This document shows, piece by piece, positions 1 through 9,558 of a stretch of 64,000 bases of DNA. The stretch's first letter is position 1. Each line of letters starts with the position of its first letter. A program made the position numbers and the translations under genes. Below the pieces are notes generated by a model. The model searched no databases. It saw nothing but the letters and a program-made list of their open reading frames with translations, and had not been told where the DNA came from. Source of the stretch: Shewanella jiangmenensis (GTDB taxonomy: Bacteria; Pseudomonadota; Gammaproteobacteria; Enterobacterales; Shewanellaceae); the NCBI RefSeq assembly GCF_018596335.1, contig NZ_JAHEPS010000008.1:87984-151983 (forward strand), given 5' to 3'.

Positions 1-369
1 TTCCACTGAGTTATGCACCACAAAAAAGAGGTGTGGCAGCTTAAGCCGCGCCATTAAGAGGTTGGCTTTATCAAGATTAGAGAGGATAAGGTCAAACGGG
101 CCATGGGCCGCCTCAATGGCGCCGATAAAGCGCCCAAGCTTGGCTGCAGACTGCGCCGCCCGCCAAAATCCTGTAATGGCACCGGGTTTGGCGCCAAAGC
201 AGCAATGCACCCTAAGCCCCGGCGGCAGGCTATGCTCCCTGTCATCTGCGAGCGTAATCATGTCGACCGAGTGGCCGGCATCAAGGAGCGAGCTGGCCAG
301 TGTCAACATCACCCGCTCGGCGCCGCCGCCGGCGAGGCTGTCTATCACTATCGCAACACGCTTCTTCAT
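1..369 (-). CDS. Glycosyltransferase, GT4-like N-terminal part (cut by window edge)
   Basis: Only the first 123 codons are inside the window; the gene continues beyond base 1. The start is an ATG whose ATGA overlaps the stop of the upstream MurG-like gene, so the two are probably translationally coupled. The N-terminus reads as a Rossmann beta strand followed by a GGGAER motif (residues 14-19), the usual beginning of GT-B, family 4 glycosyltransferases, which transfer a sugar from a nucleotide donor at the inner face of the inner membrane. Position in a lipopolysaccharide core cluster suggests a core or O-chain sugar transferase. The acceptor and donor cannot be told from this fragment, and the C-terminal donor-binding domain is not visible. 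Confidence 0.75.
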   Translation of the reverse strand, partial: MKKRVAIVIDSLAGGGAERVMLTLASSLLDAGHSVDMITLADDREHSLPPGLRVHCCFGAKPGAITGFWRAAQSAAKLGRFIGAIEAAHGPFDLILSNLDKANLLMARLKLPHLFFVVHNSVE

Positions 370-1433
370 CCTGCATGTTTCCAATCAAGCAGCCGGGGCA
401 GTTCAGCACCGACCCAGTCCAGACCATTGCCGCAGCTATGCTGCGACAGCGCAGCCTTAAGCTCGGGCAACTTTGCATTAAGCAATACCATTCCCTCACT
501 AATGGCATCGGCCTCACCACCAACAACAAGGCCCATGCGCATACAGGCGGCTATCCGCAGCGGCTGATCTTTGGCGACGGCTACCGCAAGGCAAGGTTTT
601 TTCAGGGCAATGGCCTGCAACAAACCATCGCCACCCGAGAGCAAGGCGCCGCGGGCCGCCTCAAGCAGATTAATGAAGTCGCGATTACCAAGTGACGGCA
701 CAAAAGTTACCCCAGGCAGGCTCGGTGTCTCGCCTTTAAAGCCGGGGCCGAGCACCACCAGCGCCGGAACCAGGCTGCTGGCAAAGCTGGCAGAGACCGC
801 CTCGGCAAACTTAAGTACAGCCGACTGACCTTGCAGTTGATGGGCGCCGGAGCCAGCATTGACCAGCCAATAGTTGTTACGCTCAAGCCCATATTGTTCA
901 AGCAGCGCCTGCTGATGCGACGCGGTCGGACGGCTGAAAAAAGGGCCGGTTGCCACAGGCTGCGGCAGGCGAAACAACTTGAGTTTATTGCGGGAAAATC
1001 CGGATACCGGCGCAATGGCGAATTCAGGCTGCGCCACCCAGTGCACATCGGTGAGGCGCGCGCGGGAGAGCTTCATGCCACGGCGGCGCTTGCGGGCATG
1101 CTGGCTGATAAAAATCACCCGCGCGCCGCAGCGTTTGGCGTGGGCAAGCTGCGAGCGGCGGCCGGAGGCATCAAACAGCACCACGTCCGGGCTGAAGTCG
1201 CTGATAAAGTCACACACGGCGCCGACCGCGAGAGTCGGGCTGTCGTCAAGTAAGGTTGCAGGATAAGGGCAGCTGCTGGCGTAAGGTGCCTCACGACTCA
1301 GCAAAAAATGGATTTGCGCTTCTGGATACAGGCGCACAATTTCGTCGGCGATGATCACCGAGCGCATATACTCGCCGATGCCGGTAGCATCAGAAACAGG
1401 TAAAAACAGAAACTTAGGTTGCTTCCCTTCCAC
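366..1433 (-). CDS. MurG-like glycosyltransferase-fold protein of the LPS core cluster
   Basis: A 355-residue protein without signal peptide or membrane segment. The N-terminus has a glycine-containing loop (VSDATGIGEYMRS, residues 13-25). The C-terminal half carries a SGGDGLLQAIALKKPCLAV stretch near residue 266, like the donor-site loop of MurG and GT28 enzymes. This supports a GT-B fold enzyme using a UDP-sugar. It starts at GTG with no good ribosome binding site, lies 261 bp after the heptosyltransferase gene, and overlaps the next glycosyltransferase by four bases. Together with kdkA and waaA nearby this points to lipopolysaccharide core assembly. The exact sugar is unknown, and an inactive GT-B relative cannot be excluded. 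Confidence 0.6.
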   Translation of the reverse strand: MEGKQPKFLFLPVSDATGIGEYMRSVIIADEIVRLYPEAQIHFLLSREAPYASSCPYPATLLDDSPTLAVGAVCDFISDFSPDVVLFDASGRRSQLAHAKRCGARVIFISQHARKRRRGMKLSRARLTDVHWVAQPEFAIAPVSGFSRNKLKLFRLPQPVATGPFFSRPTASHQQALLEQYGLERNNYWLVNAGSGAHQLQGQSAVLKFAEAVSASFASSLVPALVVLGPGFKGETPSLPGVTFVPSLGNRDFINLLEAARGALLSGGDGLLQAIALKKPCLAVAVAKDQPLRIAACMRMGLVVGGEADAISEGMVLLNAKLPELKAALSQHSCGNGLDWVGAELPRLLDWKHAG

Positions 1434-1694
1434 TGGTAGCCTGGTTCCCTTTACTTGGTGCGGGCTATCTTGCCTGCCTGATTATTGAATTGTCCGCACA
1501 AGCCCCAAAAGCTTTGGCCACAACCGCGCCGCGATTCGGCGGCTTAAAAAGCCTTGCTTTCAGATGATCTCACCCGGCGATTGCGCCAGGCTGTTGCGGC
1601 CGGCCTATTTCGACAGGTCTGATGCAACCTGTCTATTACGACCAGCTGATTACAAACATTCTATGGCGGCTGCGGCCTGTCTATCGCGGCTGAT

Positions 1695-2747
1695 TTATAC
1701 TGGCCGCACTGTGTTGGCAGTCACCCGATCAAACATGGCTATCACAGTGTCTGTGCTTATCTTTTCCATCAGATGACTGCCTTTGGCGCGAAGCCCCCAG
1801 GGAATCGTTTTGCCCGGGTGCTGCTCGCGGATAGCCTCATCATAAACGCTCACCACAGAGTCCTGATAGAGATAAGGACCGGTGCGTCCGGGATTGGAAT
1901 GAGCGTACAAACCTATCACAGGCGTGCCCTGGGTCACGGCCATATGCGCTGGGCCCGTATCAGGGGCAATTACCAGCGAAACCCGCTTTAATACCGCAAG
2001 AAGCTGCACCAAAGAGGTTTTTCCAACAAGATTGGTTAGCGTGGCCGAACAATTAGCCTCAATCGCCGCCGCCAGATCTTTTTCAAGCTGGGCTGGGCCG
2101 CCGCAAAGCAATACCCTGTATCCTTTGGAAACGGCATAGTCAGCCACGGCAGCGTAACGTTCGGGCAGCCAGTTGCGTTCGGCCTTACTGGCAGCGGCGC
2201 AAATTGCCAGCACCTTTTCACCATCGGCCACCAGCTCGGCAGCAAAAGCCTCGTCGGCTGCAGGAATATGCATGTCCCACTTGGGCGCAAGTTCAGTGAC
2301 TCCCAGCTTTTTGGCAAACCCCATAAAGCCTTCCAGCACATGGGGCGTGGCGAGCGCTTCGACCCGCTCATTGGTCACCAGCCACTGGCCTTCTTTGGCG
2401 CGGGCACGGTCAAAGCCAATCCGCACTTTGGCGGGGATCATCAAAGAGGCAACAGTCGCCCGCAGGGCCACCTGCATGTGCAGCAGCACGTCAAAATCAC
2501 GCCCCTTGAGGGCACGGCGCAGCTCACCATAGGCTTTGAAGCCTTTTGATTTATCGAAAATCACAAACTCGATGCCCGGCAAGTGCTTAAGCAGCTGATA
2601 CTCCACCTTGCCAATCACCCAGGTGATGGAAAGGCCGGGGTATTGGCGCTGAATCGCCTGCACCATGGCCACCGCATGGCACACATCGCCGATGGCTGAA
2701 AGGCGCAGTAAACACAGGGATTTCATCTTGCTTGGGTCGAATGTCAT
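1695..2747 (-). CDS. Glycosyltransferase family 9 (heptosyltransferase-like)
   Basis: Protein of 350 residues, or 343 if the second ATG (2724-2726) is used; neither has a strong ribosome binding site. The start MKSLCLLRLSAIGDVCHA is the classic N-terminus of ADP-heptose:LPS heptosyltransferases, and the APDTGPAHMAV motif near residue 261 is the family 9 donor-site signature. It would add an ADP-activated heptose to the inner core on the cytoplasmic side. It is divergent from kdkA, from which it is 82 bp away, and probably first in an operon with the two glycosyltransferase-fold genes downstream. WaaC, WaaF or WaaQ activity cannot be told apart from sequence alone, so no symbol is given. Confidence 0.85.
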   Translation of the reverse strand: MTFDPSKMKSLCLLRLSAIGDVCHAVAMVQAIQRQYPGLSITWVIGKVEYQLLKHLPGIEFVIFDKSKGFKAYGELRRALKGRDFDVLLHMQVALRATVASLMIPAKVRIGFDRARAKEGQWLVTNERVEALATPHVLEGFMGFAKKLGVTELAPKWDMHIPAADEAFAAELVADGEKVLAICAAASKAERNWLPERYAAVADYAVSKGYRVLLCGGPAQLEKDLAAAIEANCSATLTNLVGKTSLVQLLAVLKRVSLVIAPDTGPAHMAVTQGTPVIGLYAHSNPGRTGPYLYQDSVVSVYDEAIREQHPGKTIPWGLRAKGSHLMEKISTDTVIAMFDRVTANTVRPV

Positions 2748-2829
2748 GGCCGGAAAGCTGCTGCGTACAAAGGCCGGATCTTAATGTAGAATGGCGCCAG
2801 GTTCCACGCTTTGGACAAGAATTCCCGAC

Positions 2830-3543
2830 ATGCAGCAGCAAAACTTCCCGCCCTTTACACTGGCCTGCGCCGAAGGCGAGCCTGTCGCACTTGCGCCGGA
2901 ATACTTCACGCCCGAATACTGGCAGGCGCAAAACGCCGTGACCGGCAGCTCCAAAGGACGCTATACCACCTGGTTTGTGCGCCATCCCGAGGCAAGTGAA
3001 GACTGGGTACTGCGCCACTACTGGCGCGGCGGGATGATGGAAAAATTCAGTAAAGACAAATACTTTTACACAGGCCTTGCAAACACCCGCGCCTTTGCAG
3101 AGCTGGCGCTGCTGGAAAAGCTCCATCATGAAGGCTTGCCTGTACCACGGCCGGTGGGCGCGCGGGTGCAAAGGTTCGCACTCTGGTACAGCGCCGACAT
3201 CCTGATTGAGCGGATGCCGGGTTGCCGCGACCTGCTCGCCTGGCTTGAACAAGGGCCAATGAACGAAGACGACTGGAAGGCACTTGGCACCTGCATCGGC
3301 CGTTTTCATCGTCGCGGCGTGTATCACGCTGACCTTAATGCCAAAAACATCCTCAAAGGCCCCGACGGGTTTGCGCTGATTGACTTCGACAGAGGCGAAA
3401 TCCGCACGCCAGCCCAGAGCTGGCAGCAGGCCAACCTTTCAAGATTAAGACGTTCTTTTGATAAAGAAAAAGGCAAGCTTCCCTCGCTTGCCTTTGATGA
3501 TACCTGCTGGCAGTGGCTGCTGGCGGGTTACGCCGCAGCCTGA
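2830..3543 (+). CDS. kdkA: 3-deoxy-D-manno-octulosonic acid kinase
   Basis: Kdo kinase phosphorylates the first Kdo residue of lipid A precursor at the 4-hydroxyl, seen in organisms with a single phosphorylated Kdo. The chosen ATG gives 237 residues, the usual family length; an ATG 39 bases upstream gives 250. The protein-kinase-like catalytic loop HADLNAKN (about residues 166-173) and the metal-binding IDFDRGE (184-190) are intact. It converges with waaA, the gene ends being only six bases apart. A hairpin near the end of this coding region (3469-3495) is followed on the minus strand by a T tract and probably terminates waaA. Assignment is secure because of motif pattern and neighbour. Confidence 0.9.
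   Translation: MQQQNFPPFTLACAEGEPVALAPEYFTPEYWQAQNAVTGSSKGRYTTWFVRHPEASEDWVLRHYWRGGMMEKFSKDKYFYTGLANTRAFAELALLEKLHHEGLPVPRPVGARVQRFALWYSADILIERMPGCRDLLAWLEQGPMNEDDWKALGTCIGRFHRRGVYHADLNAKNILKGPDGFALIDFDRGEIRTPAQSWQQANLSRLRRSFDKEKGKLPSLAFDDTCWQWLLAGYAAA
3465..3496 (-). terminator. Intrinsic terminator for waaA inside the kdkA coding region
   Basis: AAAGGCAAGC (3469-3478) pairs perfectly with GCTTGCCTTT (3486-3495) across a 7-base loop. On the minus strand the stem is followed by TTTTTCTTT. It lies about 55 bases past the waaA stop, within the 3' end of convergent kdkA. Confidence 0.7.
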
Positions 3544-3549
3544 AGGTCG

Positions 3550-4803
3550 TTAGTACCCCAGCACAGCCAACTGACGCTTGAGTGAGCCGCGGTTGGCTTC
3601 CACCACCTTAAGCCCCGCTTCACCGCCATCCTCACGTAAGCTCGGATCAGATGCCATAGAATGCAACCAGGCGCTGAAACCTTCCGGCGAGTCGCACACG
3701 GTAAGATTACCTTCATCCCGCAGCAGGCCGGTGATTTCTTTAAAGTCCCAATGGTGTGGCCCTACGGCAACCGGCAGCCCCATAGCTGCGGGCTCGAGCG
3801 GATTGTGGCCGCCGTTTTCAATCAAGGTGCCGCCCACAAAGGCGGCATCGGCCGCGCCGTACCAGGTCAGAAGCTCGCCCATGGTGTCGCCAAGCAATAC
3901 CTGAATGCCGGCAACCGGCACGGCGTTTTCGCTGCGCCGCGCCAGGCTGAGGCCCGCTTCTTCCACCGCCTTGGCGGCATTGGTAAATTGCTCTGGGTGT
4001 CGAGGTACCATAATCAGCAATGCCGATGGTTTGCTTTGCAGCAGCGCTTTATGGGCATTGAGCATGGCGGCAAATTCGCCGGGATGCACACTGCCGGCAA
4101 CCCAGAGTAAATCCTGCTCACGCCCCCATTCAGAGCGAAGCGCCCGCGCTGCAACTTTGCGCTCAGGGGCAATATTGATATCAAATTTAAGGCTGCCGCA
4201 TACCGTGACCCGACTCGGTTCGACGCCCAGCGCGATAAAGCGCGCCGCCTCGGCCTCGGTTTGCACCGCAATCCGGTCGAGGGATTGGAGCATGGGGCCG
4301 GTGAGCGCGGCATACTTGGCGTAGCTTGCAGCGGATTTTTGCGACAGGCGGGCGTTAAGCAGAGAAATTTTCATGTTACGGGCCTTGGCTGCGGCGATGA
4401 GGTTTGGCCACAGCTCGGTTTCCATAATGATAAGCTCTTCACTCTGCAGCATTTTTACAAAACGCCGCACGGCAAAGCCCAGATCAAACGGCAGATAACA
4501 GTGCTGCACCCTGTCGCCAAACGCCTTAATCACCTCGGCTGAACCCGTGGGGCTCGACGTGGTGACGGTAACCTTAAGCCCCGGACGCAGCTCCAGCATG
4601 CGGCGAATAAGCGGCAAGGCCGCCAGGGTTTCGCCCATCGAGACAGAATGCACCACCACATCTGTCTTCTGCAGCGGCGCCAGACCAAAGCGCTCAGCCC
4701 AGCGGCCACGGTAGTCCGGACTTCTGAACGCCCGCAGCGCCAGATACACCAGCAGCAGCGGCGACAATAAATACAGTAAAAACGAGTAGAAAATCCGGAC
4801 CAT
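3550..4803 (-). CDS. waaA: 3-deoxy-D-manno-octulosonic-acid (Kdo) transferase
   Basis: WaaA (KdtA) transfers Kdo from CMP-Kdo to lipid IVA at the inner membrane. The reading frame is open further upstream, but starting at the ATG at 4803 gives 417 residues, the usual length, with an N-terminal membrane anchor (FYSFLLYLLSPLLLVYLAL) directly after the start. The longer version would also overlap the divergent TetR gene. Family marks include the anchor, RHPEQF in the middle, and ENGGHNPLEPAA near residue 329 for nucleotide-sugar binding. With kdkA next to it, the protein is probably the mono-functional type that adds one Kdo later phosphorylated by KdkA; that is inference. Confidence 0.93.
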   Translation of the reverse strand: MVRIFYSFLLYLLSPLLLVYLALRAFRSPDYRGRWAERFGLAPLQKTDVVVHSVSMGETLAALPLIRRMLELRPGLKVTVTTSSPTGSAEVIKAFGDRVQHCYLPFDLGFAVRRFVKMLQSEELIIMETELWPNLIAAAKARNMKISLLNARLSQKSAASYAKYAALTGPMLQSLDRIAVQTEAEAARFIALGVEPSRVTVCGSLKFDINIAPERKVAARALRSEWGREQDLLWVAGSVHPGEFAAMLNAHKALLQSKPSALLIMVPRHPEQFTNAAKAVEEAGLSLARRSENAVPVAGIQVLLGDTMGELLTWYGAADAAFVGGTLIENGGHNPLEPAAMGLPVAVGPHHWDFKEITGLLRDEGNLTVCDSPEGFSAWLHSMASDPSLREDGGEAGLKVVEANRGSLKRQLAVLGY

Positions 4804-4927
4804 TTTAATCAAATATTGTACGATTTTTGCCTGATAAATTAGGCCAATGCTAACATAAGCTTTGATGCAGTCATAAGCAAAGAGCGCTCCGCCGGAAGCG
4901 GCACGCCAACAATAAGACAGGATACCC

Positions 4928-5563
4928 ATGAAGACCCGCGACAAAATCATTCAGGCAAGCCTTGAGCTGTTCAACGAACATGGTGAACGCACCATCACCA
5001 CCAATCACATCGCGGCCCATCTGGATATCAGTCCGGGGAACCTCTACTACCACTTCCGCAATAAAGAAGACATCATCCGCTGCATCTTCGATCAATACGA
5101 ACAGCACCTGCTCAGTGGCTTTAAGCCCTACCACGGTCAGAAGGTGGATTTGGAACTGCTGATGGGCTATTTCGATGCCATGTTTTACACCATGTGGCAG
5201 TTCCGCTTTATGTACGCCAACCTCGCCGATATTCTGGCCCGGGATGAAACTCTCAAGCAGCGCTACCTCAAGGTGCAGCAGGCGGTGCTGGAGCAGTCCA
5301 TCGGCGTGCTGAAGCAGCTGAAAAACGACGGCATTTTCAACATCCCCGATGAGAACATCGCGGATCTGGCCGACACCATCAAGATGATTATCGGCTTCTG
5401 GATAAGTTACAAACTGACTCAGTCCAGCATAGGCACCATCAGTAAAGCGTCTTTGTACGAAGGTCTGCTGCGGGTGCTGATGATTTTCAAATCCTACGCC
5501 ACCGAAGACTCAATTCCGACCTTCAGCCGCCTCGAGCAGCACTTTCAAACGCTGGCAGCCTGA
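4928..5563 (+). CDS. TetR family transcriptional regulator
   Basis: A 211-residue protein with an N-terminal TetR helix-turn-helix (about residues 18-45, TTNHIAAHLDISPGNLYYHF) and an all-helical ligand-binding C-terminus. It is divergent from waaA with a 124-bp shared upstream region and is followed by 417 bp before kbl. TetR proteins usually repress neighbouring genes until a small ligand binds. The target and ligand are not visible from sequence; the long aromatic-rich C-terminal half resembles regulators of lipid-related genes, but that is only an impression. Start ATG follows an ACAGGATACCC stretch that serves as a modest ribosome binding site. Confidence 0.88.
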   Translation: MKTRDKIIQASLELFNEHGERTITTNHIAAHLDISPGNLYYHFRNKEDIIRCIFDQYEQHLLSGFKPYHGQKVDLELLMGYFDAMFYTMWQFRFMYANLADILARDETLKQRYLKVQQAVLEQSIGVLKQLKNDGIFNIPDENIADLADTIKMIIGFWISYKLTQSSIGTISKASLYEGLLRVLMIFKSYATEDSIPTFSRLEQHFQTLAA

Positions 5564-5980
5564 GCTGCTGAGCCGTTTGGCCGCTCAGGCTCAGTCTTGC
5601 GCTTAAACCTGAGCTGACGAAAGCACCAGTATTGTCAACCACGCGCGGCGCTTGCCGCGCATGGCTCTTCATTTCCTCCGCCGCAAAAGCATCCCACGGC
5701 CCGCGACCCAGCTTTCATCATTAACCATTCAGCATTCACGACATCCGCTCCTCGGCTTTATCTTGCTGACATTTTCACCGACGCGGGACTACAATCAAAC
5801 GGTACTGCTGCGGCATTTGTTAAGGTTAATGATTAGTTTTATTTATGTGAAAACCTCGCTTGCCCTAAACTAAGTTATCCGGCCAGAGTCCCCGTAAAAA
5901 AAGCTGCTCCGGCATTTGGTTTAGGGTTAGAATGCCGTCACTCCAGCAAAAGCAGAATAAAGTTAACTAAGGAGAGACAA
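5564..5980 (+). other. Intergenic region upstream of kbl-tdh
   Basis: 417 bp without a convincing gene; a 73-codon frame at 5652-5873 has no ribosome binding site and no recognisable composition. Nested CTGAGC/GCTCAG repeats right after the TetR stop (about 5562-5592) can fold into a hairpin without a T tract. An AT-rich stretch at about 5815-5880 could hold the kbl promoter, but no well-spaced sigma-70 pair is seen. Confidence 0.5.
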
Positions 5981-7174
5981 GTGGCATCAACCTCATTCTA
6001 CGAGCAGATTAAACAGCAGCTTGCCGACGTCAAGGCCGAAGGCCTGTACAAGAGCGAGCGGGTGATCGTCTCACCGCAACAAGCATCCATCAAAGTAGGC
6101 GGCGAGGAAGTGATTAACTTCTGCGCCAACAACTATCTGGGTCTGGCCAACCATCCCGAACTGGTTAAGGCTGCCCAGCAAGGTCTGACCGACCACGGCT
6201 TCGGCATGGCCTCGGTGCGCTTTATCTGTGGCACCCAGGACATCCACAAACAGCTCGAAGCCAAGCTGTCTGAATTCCTCGGCACCGAAGACACTATCCT
6301 GTATTCCTCCTGCTTCGACGCCAACGCCGGTCTGTTTGAGACCCTGCTTGGCCCTGAAGACGCCATCGTCTCCGATGCCCTGAACCACGCCTCCATCATC
6401 GACGGCGTGCGTCTGTGTAAGGCCATGCGTTTCCGCTACGCCAACAACGATATGGCCGATCTGGAAACCCAGCTGAAAGCCGCCCGCGAGGCTGGTGCCC
6501 GTCATATCCTTATCGCTACTGACGGTGTGTTCTCTATGGATGGCGTAATTGCCAACCTCAAAGGTGTGTGCGATCTCGCCGACCAATACGGCGCACTGGT
6601 GATGGTGGACGACTCCCACGCCGTTGGCTTTGTTGGCCAAAATGGCCGTGGCACCCACGAATTTTGTGGCGTGATGGATAGGGTTGATATCATCACCGGC
6701 ACCCTGGGCAAGGCCCTTGGCGGCGCATCAGGTGGTTACACCTCCGGCAAAAAAGAAGTGATTGACTGGCTGCGCCAGCGCTCACGTCCGTACCTGTTCT
6801 CCAACTCATTGGCGCCATCGATTGTTGCGGCCTCTATCCGCGTGCTGGACATGCTCAAAGATGGCCAGGCCCTGCGTGAAGCGGTATGGGAAAACAGCCG
6901 TTACTTCCGCGAGCAAATGTCTGCCGCTGGCTTTAAGCTCGCCGGTGCCGACCACGCCATCGTGCCTGTGATGCTGGGCGATGCCAAACTGGCAGCTGAA
7001 TTCTCAGCCCGACTGCTGAAAGAAGATATTTACGTGATTGGTTTCTCTTTCCCTGTGGTGCCAAAGGGCCAGGCCCGGATCCGCACCCAGATGTCTGCCG
7101 CCCATACCCGCGCGCAGCTGGATAAAGCCATCGAAGCCTTCACCCGCATTGGTAAGGAAATGGGCATCATCTGA
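5981..7174 (+). CDS. kbl: 2-amino-3-ketobutyrate CoA ligase (glycine C-acetyltransferase)
   Basis: PLP-dependent enzyme that converts 2-amino-3-ketobutyrate plus CoA to glycine and acetyl-CoA, the second step of threonine degradation after Tdh. The 397-residue length equals the family. The PLP lysine is in GTLGKALGG at residue 244, and DDSHAVG supplies the other cofactor contacts. The start is GTG, preceded by a strong AAGGAG ribosome binding site at 5969-5974. tdh follows after 20 bases, so the two form the usual kbl-tdh operon. Confidence 0.96.
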   Translation: MASTSFYEQIKQQLADVKAEGLYKSERVIVSPQQASIKVGGEEVINFCANNYLGLANHPELVKAAQQGLTDHGFGMASVRFICGTQDIHKQLEAKLSEFLGTEDTILYSSCFDANAGLFETLLGPEDAIVSDALNHASIIDGVRLCKAMRFRYANNDMADLETQLKAAREAGARHILIATDGVFSMDGVIANLKGVCDLADQYGALVMVDDSHAVGFVGQNGRGTHEFCGVMDRVDIITGTLGKALGGASGGYTSGKKEVIDWLRQRSRPYLFSNSLAPSIVAASIRVLDMLKDGQALREAVWENSRYFREQMSAAGFKLAGADHAIVPVMLGDAKLAAEFSARLLKEDIYVIGFSFPVVPKGQARIRTQMSAAHTRAQLDKAIEAFTRIGKEMGII

Positions 7175-7194
7175 TGCCTGTTTTGGAGCAAAAC

Positions 7195-8220
7195 ATGAAA
7201 GCACTCGCAAAACTCAAGCCTGAAGAAGGCATTTGGATGGTTGATGCGCCCAAACCTGAAATGGGCCACAACGATCTGCTGATTAAAATCCGTAAAACTG
7301 CCATCTGCGGCACCGACGTGCATATCTACAACTGGGACGAGTGGTCACAAAAGACCATCCCGGTACCCATGGTTGTCGGTCACGAATACGTGGGCGAAGT
7401 GGTCGGTATCGGCCAGGAAGTACGTGGCTTCAAGATTGGCGACCGCGTTTCCGGCGAAGGCCACATCACCTGTGGCTACTGCCGTAACTGCCGCGCCGGC
7501 CGCACTCACCTGTGCCGCAACACCACAGGCGTGGGCGTAAACCGCGAAGGTTGTTTCGCCGAGTATCTGGTGATCCCGGCCTTTAACGCGTTCAAAATTC
7601 CCGATGACATCAGCGACGAAATGGCGTCAATTTTCGACCCGTTCGGTAACGCGGTGCACACCGCACTGTCGTTCGATCTGGTTGGCGAAGATGTGCTGAT
7701 CACCGGCGCAGGCCCTATCGGTATCATGGCCGCCGCCGTGTGCCGCCATGTTGGTGCCCGCCACGTGGTGATCACCGATGTGAACGAATACCGCCTGGAG
7801 CTGGCCCGCAAAATGGGCGCTACCCGCGCCGTGAACGTGGCCAAAGAAAACCTCAAAGACGTGATGAGTGAACTCGGTATGACCGAAGGCTTCGACGTAG
7901 GCTTGGAAATGTCCGGCGTACCGGCTGCGTTCCACGCCATGCTCGATACCATGAACCACGGCGGCAAAATCGCCATGCTCGGTATTCCCAGCGGCCAGAT
8001 GGCCATCGACTGGAGCAAGGTGATCTTCAAGGGCCTCATCATCAAAGGCATTTATGGCCGTGAAATGTTCGAGACCTGGTACAAGATGGCGAGCCTGCTG
8101 CAATCTGGTCTGGATATCTCCCCTATTATCACCCACCAGTTCAAGGTGGATGACTTCCAGGCGGGCTTCGATGCCATGCGCTCCGGCCAGTCCGGCAAGG
8201 TTATCCTGAGCTGGGATTAA
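7195..8220 (+). CDS. tdh: L-threonine 3-dehydrogenase
   Basis: NAD-dependent zinc enzyme oxidising threonine to 2-amino-3-ketobutyrate, the substrate of Kbl. Starting at the ATG at 7195, which follows a TTGGAGC ribosome binding site, gives 341 residues, identical to the E. coli protein length. Catalytic zinc ligands Cys38, His63 and Glu64 and structural zinc cysteines 93, 96, 99 and 107 are all present. A Rossmann [11 protein letters not shown] motif follows. It is the second gene of the kbl-tdh operon. Two GC-rich hairpins downstream (8230-8315) may end the transcript. Confidence 0.97.
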   Translation: MKALAKLKPEEGIWMVDAPKPEMGHNDLLIKIRKTAICGTDVHIYNWDEWSQKTIPVPMVVGHEYVGEVVGIGQEVRGFKIGDRVSGEGHITCGYCRNCRAGRTHLCRNTTGVGVNREGCFAEYLVIPAFNAFKIPDDISDEMASIFDPFGNAVHTALSFDLVGEDVLITGAGPIGIMAAAVCRHVGARHVVITDVNEYRLELARKMGATRAVNVAKENLKDVMSELGMTEGFDVGLEMSGVPAAFHAMLDTMNHGGKIAMLGIPSGQMAIDWSKVIFKGLIIKGIYGREMFETWYKMASLLQSGLDISPIITHQFKVDDFQAGFDAMRSGQSGKVILSWD

Positions 8221-8272
8221 CCTGAAAGTGCAACGGCAGGCGCTACGGCGCTTGCCTGTGCCTGATTTTGCC

Positions 8273-8314
8273 TGCAGGGCGCTGTACAGAGTACCGCGCC
8301 CTGTTGCACACTAG
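8273..8314 (+). other. Inverted repeat between tdh and glpE
   Basis: CAGGGCGC near 8275 pairs perfectly with GCGCCCTG near 8298 with a 13-base loop. A second hairpin, GGCAGGCGC-TACG-GCGCTTGCC, lies just upstream (about 8234-8256). Neither is followed by a good T tract, so they may be weak terminators or processing hairpins. Confidence 0.45.
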
Positions 8315-8364
8315 AACCCAGGATTTTTAAGCGCTCCAATGCGCTCCAACGTTTTGAGAAGCCT

Positions 8365-8670
8365 ATGTCATTCAAACATCTGAGCGTTAACGAGCTCATT
8401 CACCTGCGCGCCGATGGCGCCGCCGTGCAAATCGCCGATATCCGCGATCCACAAAGCTATGCCACCAGCCACATCGAAGGCTCGGTAAACCTGAATAACG
8501 AAAACCTGGCGCGCTTTATTGCCGAAGCCGACATGGACAAGCCTTTGGTGGTGGTGTGCTACCACGGCATCAGCAGCCAGAATGCCGCCAACTACCTGGC
8601 CGAACAGGGCTTTGATGACGTTTACAGCCTCGATGGCGGCTACAGCGCCTGGGCGATGGCCAACCTGTGA
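8365..8670 (+). CDS. glpE: Thiosulfate sulfurtransferase GlpE (single-domain rhodanese)
   Basis: A 101-residue rhodanese that transfers sulfane sulfur to thiols or cyanide in the cytoplasm. The catalytic loop CYHGISSQ places the active cysteine at residue 65, the same as in E. coli GlpE. It overlaps glpG by the TGATG arrangement at 8668-8672, so translation is coupled. The E. coli glp regulon neighbours glpD and glpR are absent here, and only the glpE-glpG pair is kept. Confidence 0.94.
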   Translation: MSFKHLSVNELIHLRADGAAVQIADIRDPQSYATSHIEGSVNLNNENLARFIAEADMDKPLVVVCYHGISSQNAANYLAEQGFDDVYSLDGGYSAWAMANL

Positions 8671-9503
8671 TGGAATTCGGCCGCCTGCCTAATCCCCGCG
8701 CCGCGCAGGCACTGGTGGATTACCTCAAAAGCCAGGGCATTGAATGTCATCAGACATTCCTCGATGACGTGGTGGTGCTGAGCGTGGTCAGCGCCAGCGA
8801 TTTAAGCGCGGCGCAGGCCGAGTTTGCCCGTTTCCGGCAAAACCCGCTGGATGAAAAATACCTGGCCGCCTCCTGGGAGTCCGGTACTACCTCATCCCAT
8901 CTCGATTACGGCGCGCCGGGCTTGTCACTCTTAAGCCGCTTTATCACAGGCGCGGGCCCACTGACGCTGGTGATTTTTGCGCTTTGCGTGCTGGTTTACG
9001 CCGCACTGAATCTTGGTTTTGGCGACCAAACCTTTGCGCTGCTGAGCTTTTTTGGCGCAACCGGCACCTTTCAGGCCAGCGAGCTGTGGCGGGTGTTTAC
9101 CCCCACGCTGCTGCACTTCTCACTGATGCACATCAGCTTTAACCTGCTGTGGTGGTGGTTTCTCGGTGGCCGGATTGAAACCCGCATCGGTACCAAACCG
9201 CTGCTTATCTTGCTGTTGGTGGCAGGCACTGTGCCCAATATTGCCCAGTATTTCTTAACCGGCCCCAATTTTGGCGGCTTGTCCGGGGTGGTGTATGCCG
9301 TTGCTGGTTACAGCTGGCTGATGGGCGTGCGTAAACCGTCGGCCGGGATCAGCCTGCCTGCCAGTTACATGGGCTTTATGGTGCTGTGGATGGTACTCGG
9401 CTTTTTTGATGTGCTCGGCCTGTCGATGGCCAATGCCGCCCACCTCGGCGGTTTGATGGTCGGCCTGCTGCAAGCCCTGTGGGACAGCCGCAAAACAAGG
9501 TAA
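8670..9503 (+). CDS. glpG: Rhomboid intramembrane serine protease GlpG
   Basis: Inner membrane protease that cleaves transmembrane segments of substrate proteins. The ATG overlaps the glpE stop; a GTG three bases earlier is the alternative. Of 277 residues, the first about 85 form the cytosolic domain, followed by six predicted membrane helices. The catalytic serine is in GGLSGVVYA (Ser205) and the histidine in NAAHLGG (His258). The conserved HFSLMHISFNL of helix 2 supplies the oxyanion residues. All catalytic parts are intact. Confidence 0.95.
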   Translation: MEFGRLPNPRAAQALVDYLKSQGIECHQTFLDDVVVLSVVSASDLSAAQAEFARFRQNPLDEKYLAASWESGTTSSHLDYGAPGLSLLSRFITGAGPLTLVIFALCVLVYAALNLGFGDQTFALLSFFGATGTFQASELWRVFTPTLLHFSLMHISFNLLWWWFLGGRIETRIGTKPLLILLLVAGTVPNIAQYFLTGPNFGGLSGVVYAVAGYSWLMGVRKPSAGISLPASYMGFMVLWMVLGFFDVLGLSMANAAHLGGLMVGLLQALWDSRKTR

Positions 9504-9558
9504 CGCCGCTGGTACAGTGCATCGCATCAGCGCCAGCGGCTTTTTAACTGCTGCCGCC

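Noticed and set aside
1500..1694. Repeated CCTGTCTAT-like words between the heptosyltransferase and MurG-like genes
   Set aside because: Copies are few and irregularly spaced; not enough for a repeat call.
2587..3327. 246-codon minus-strand frame opposite kdkA
   Set aside because: It is antisense to the well-supported kdkA gene and lacks any family features.
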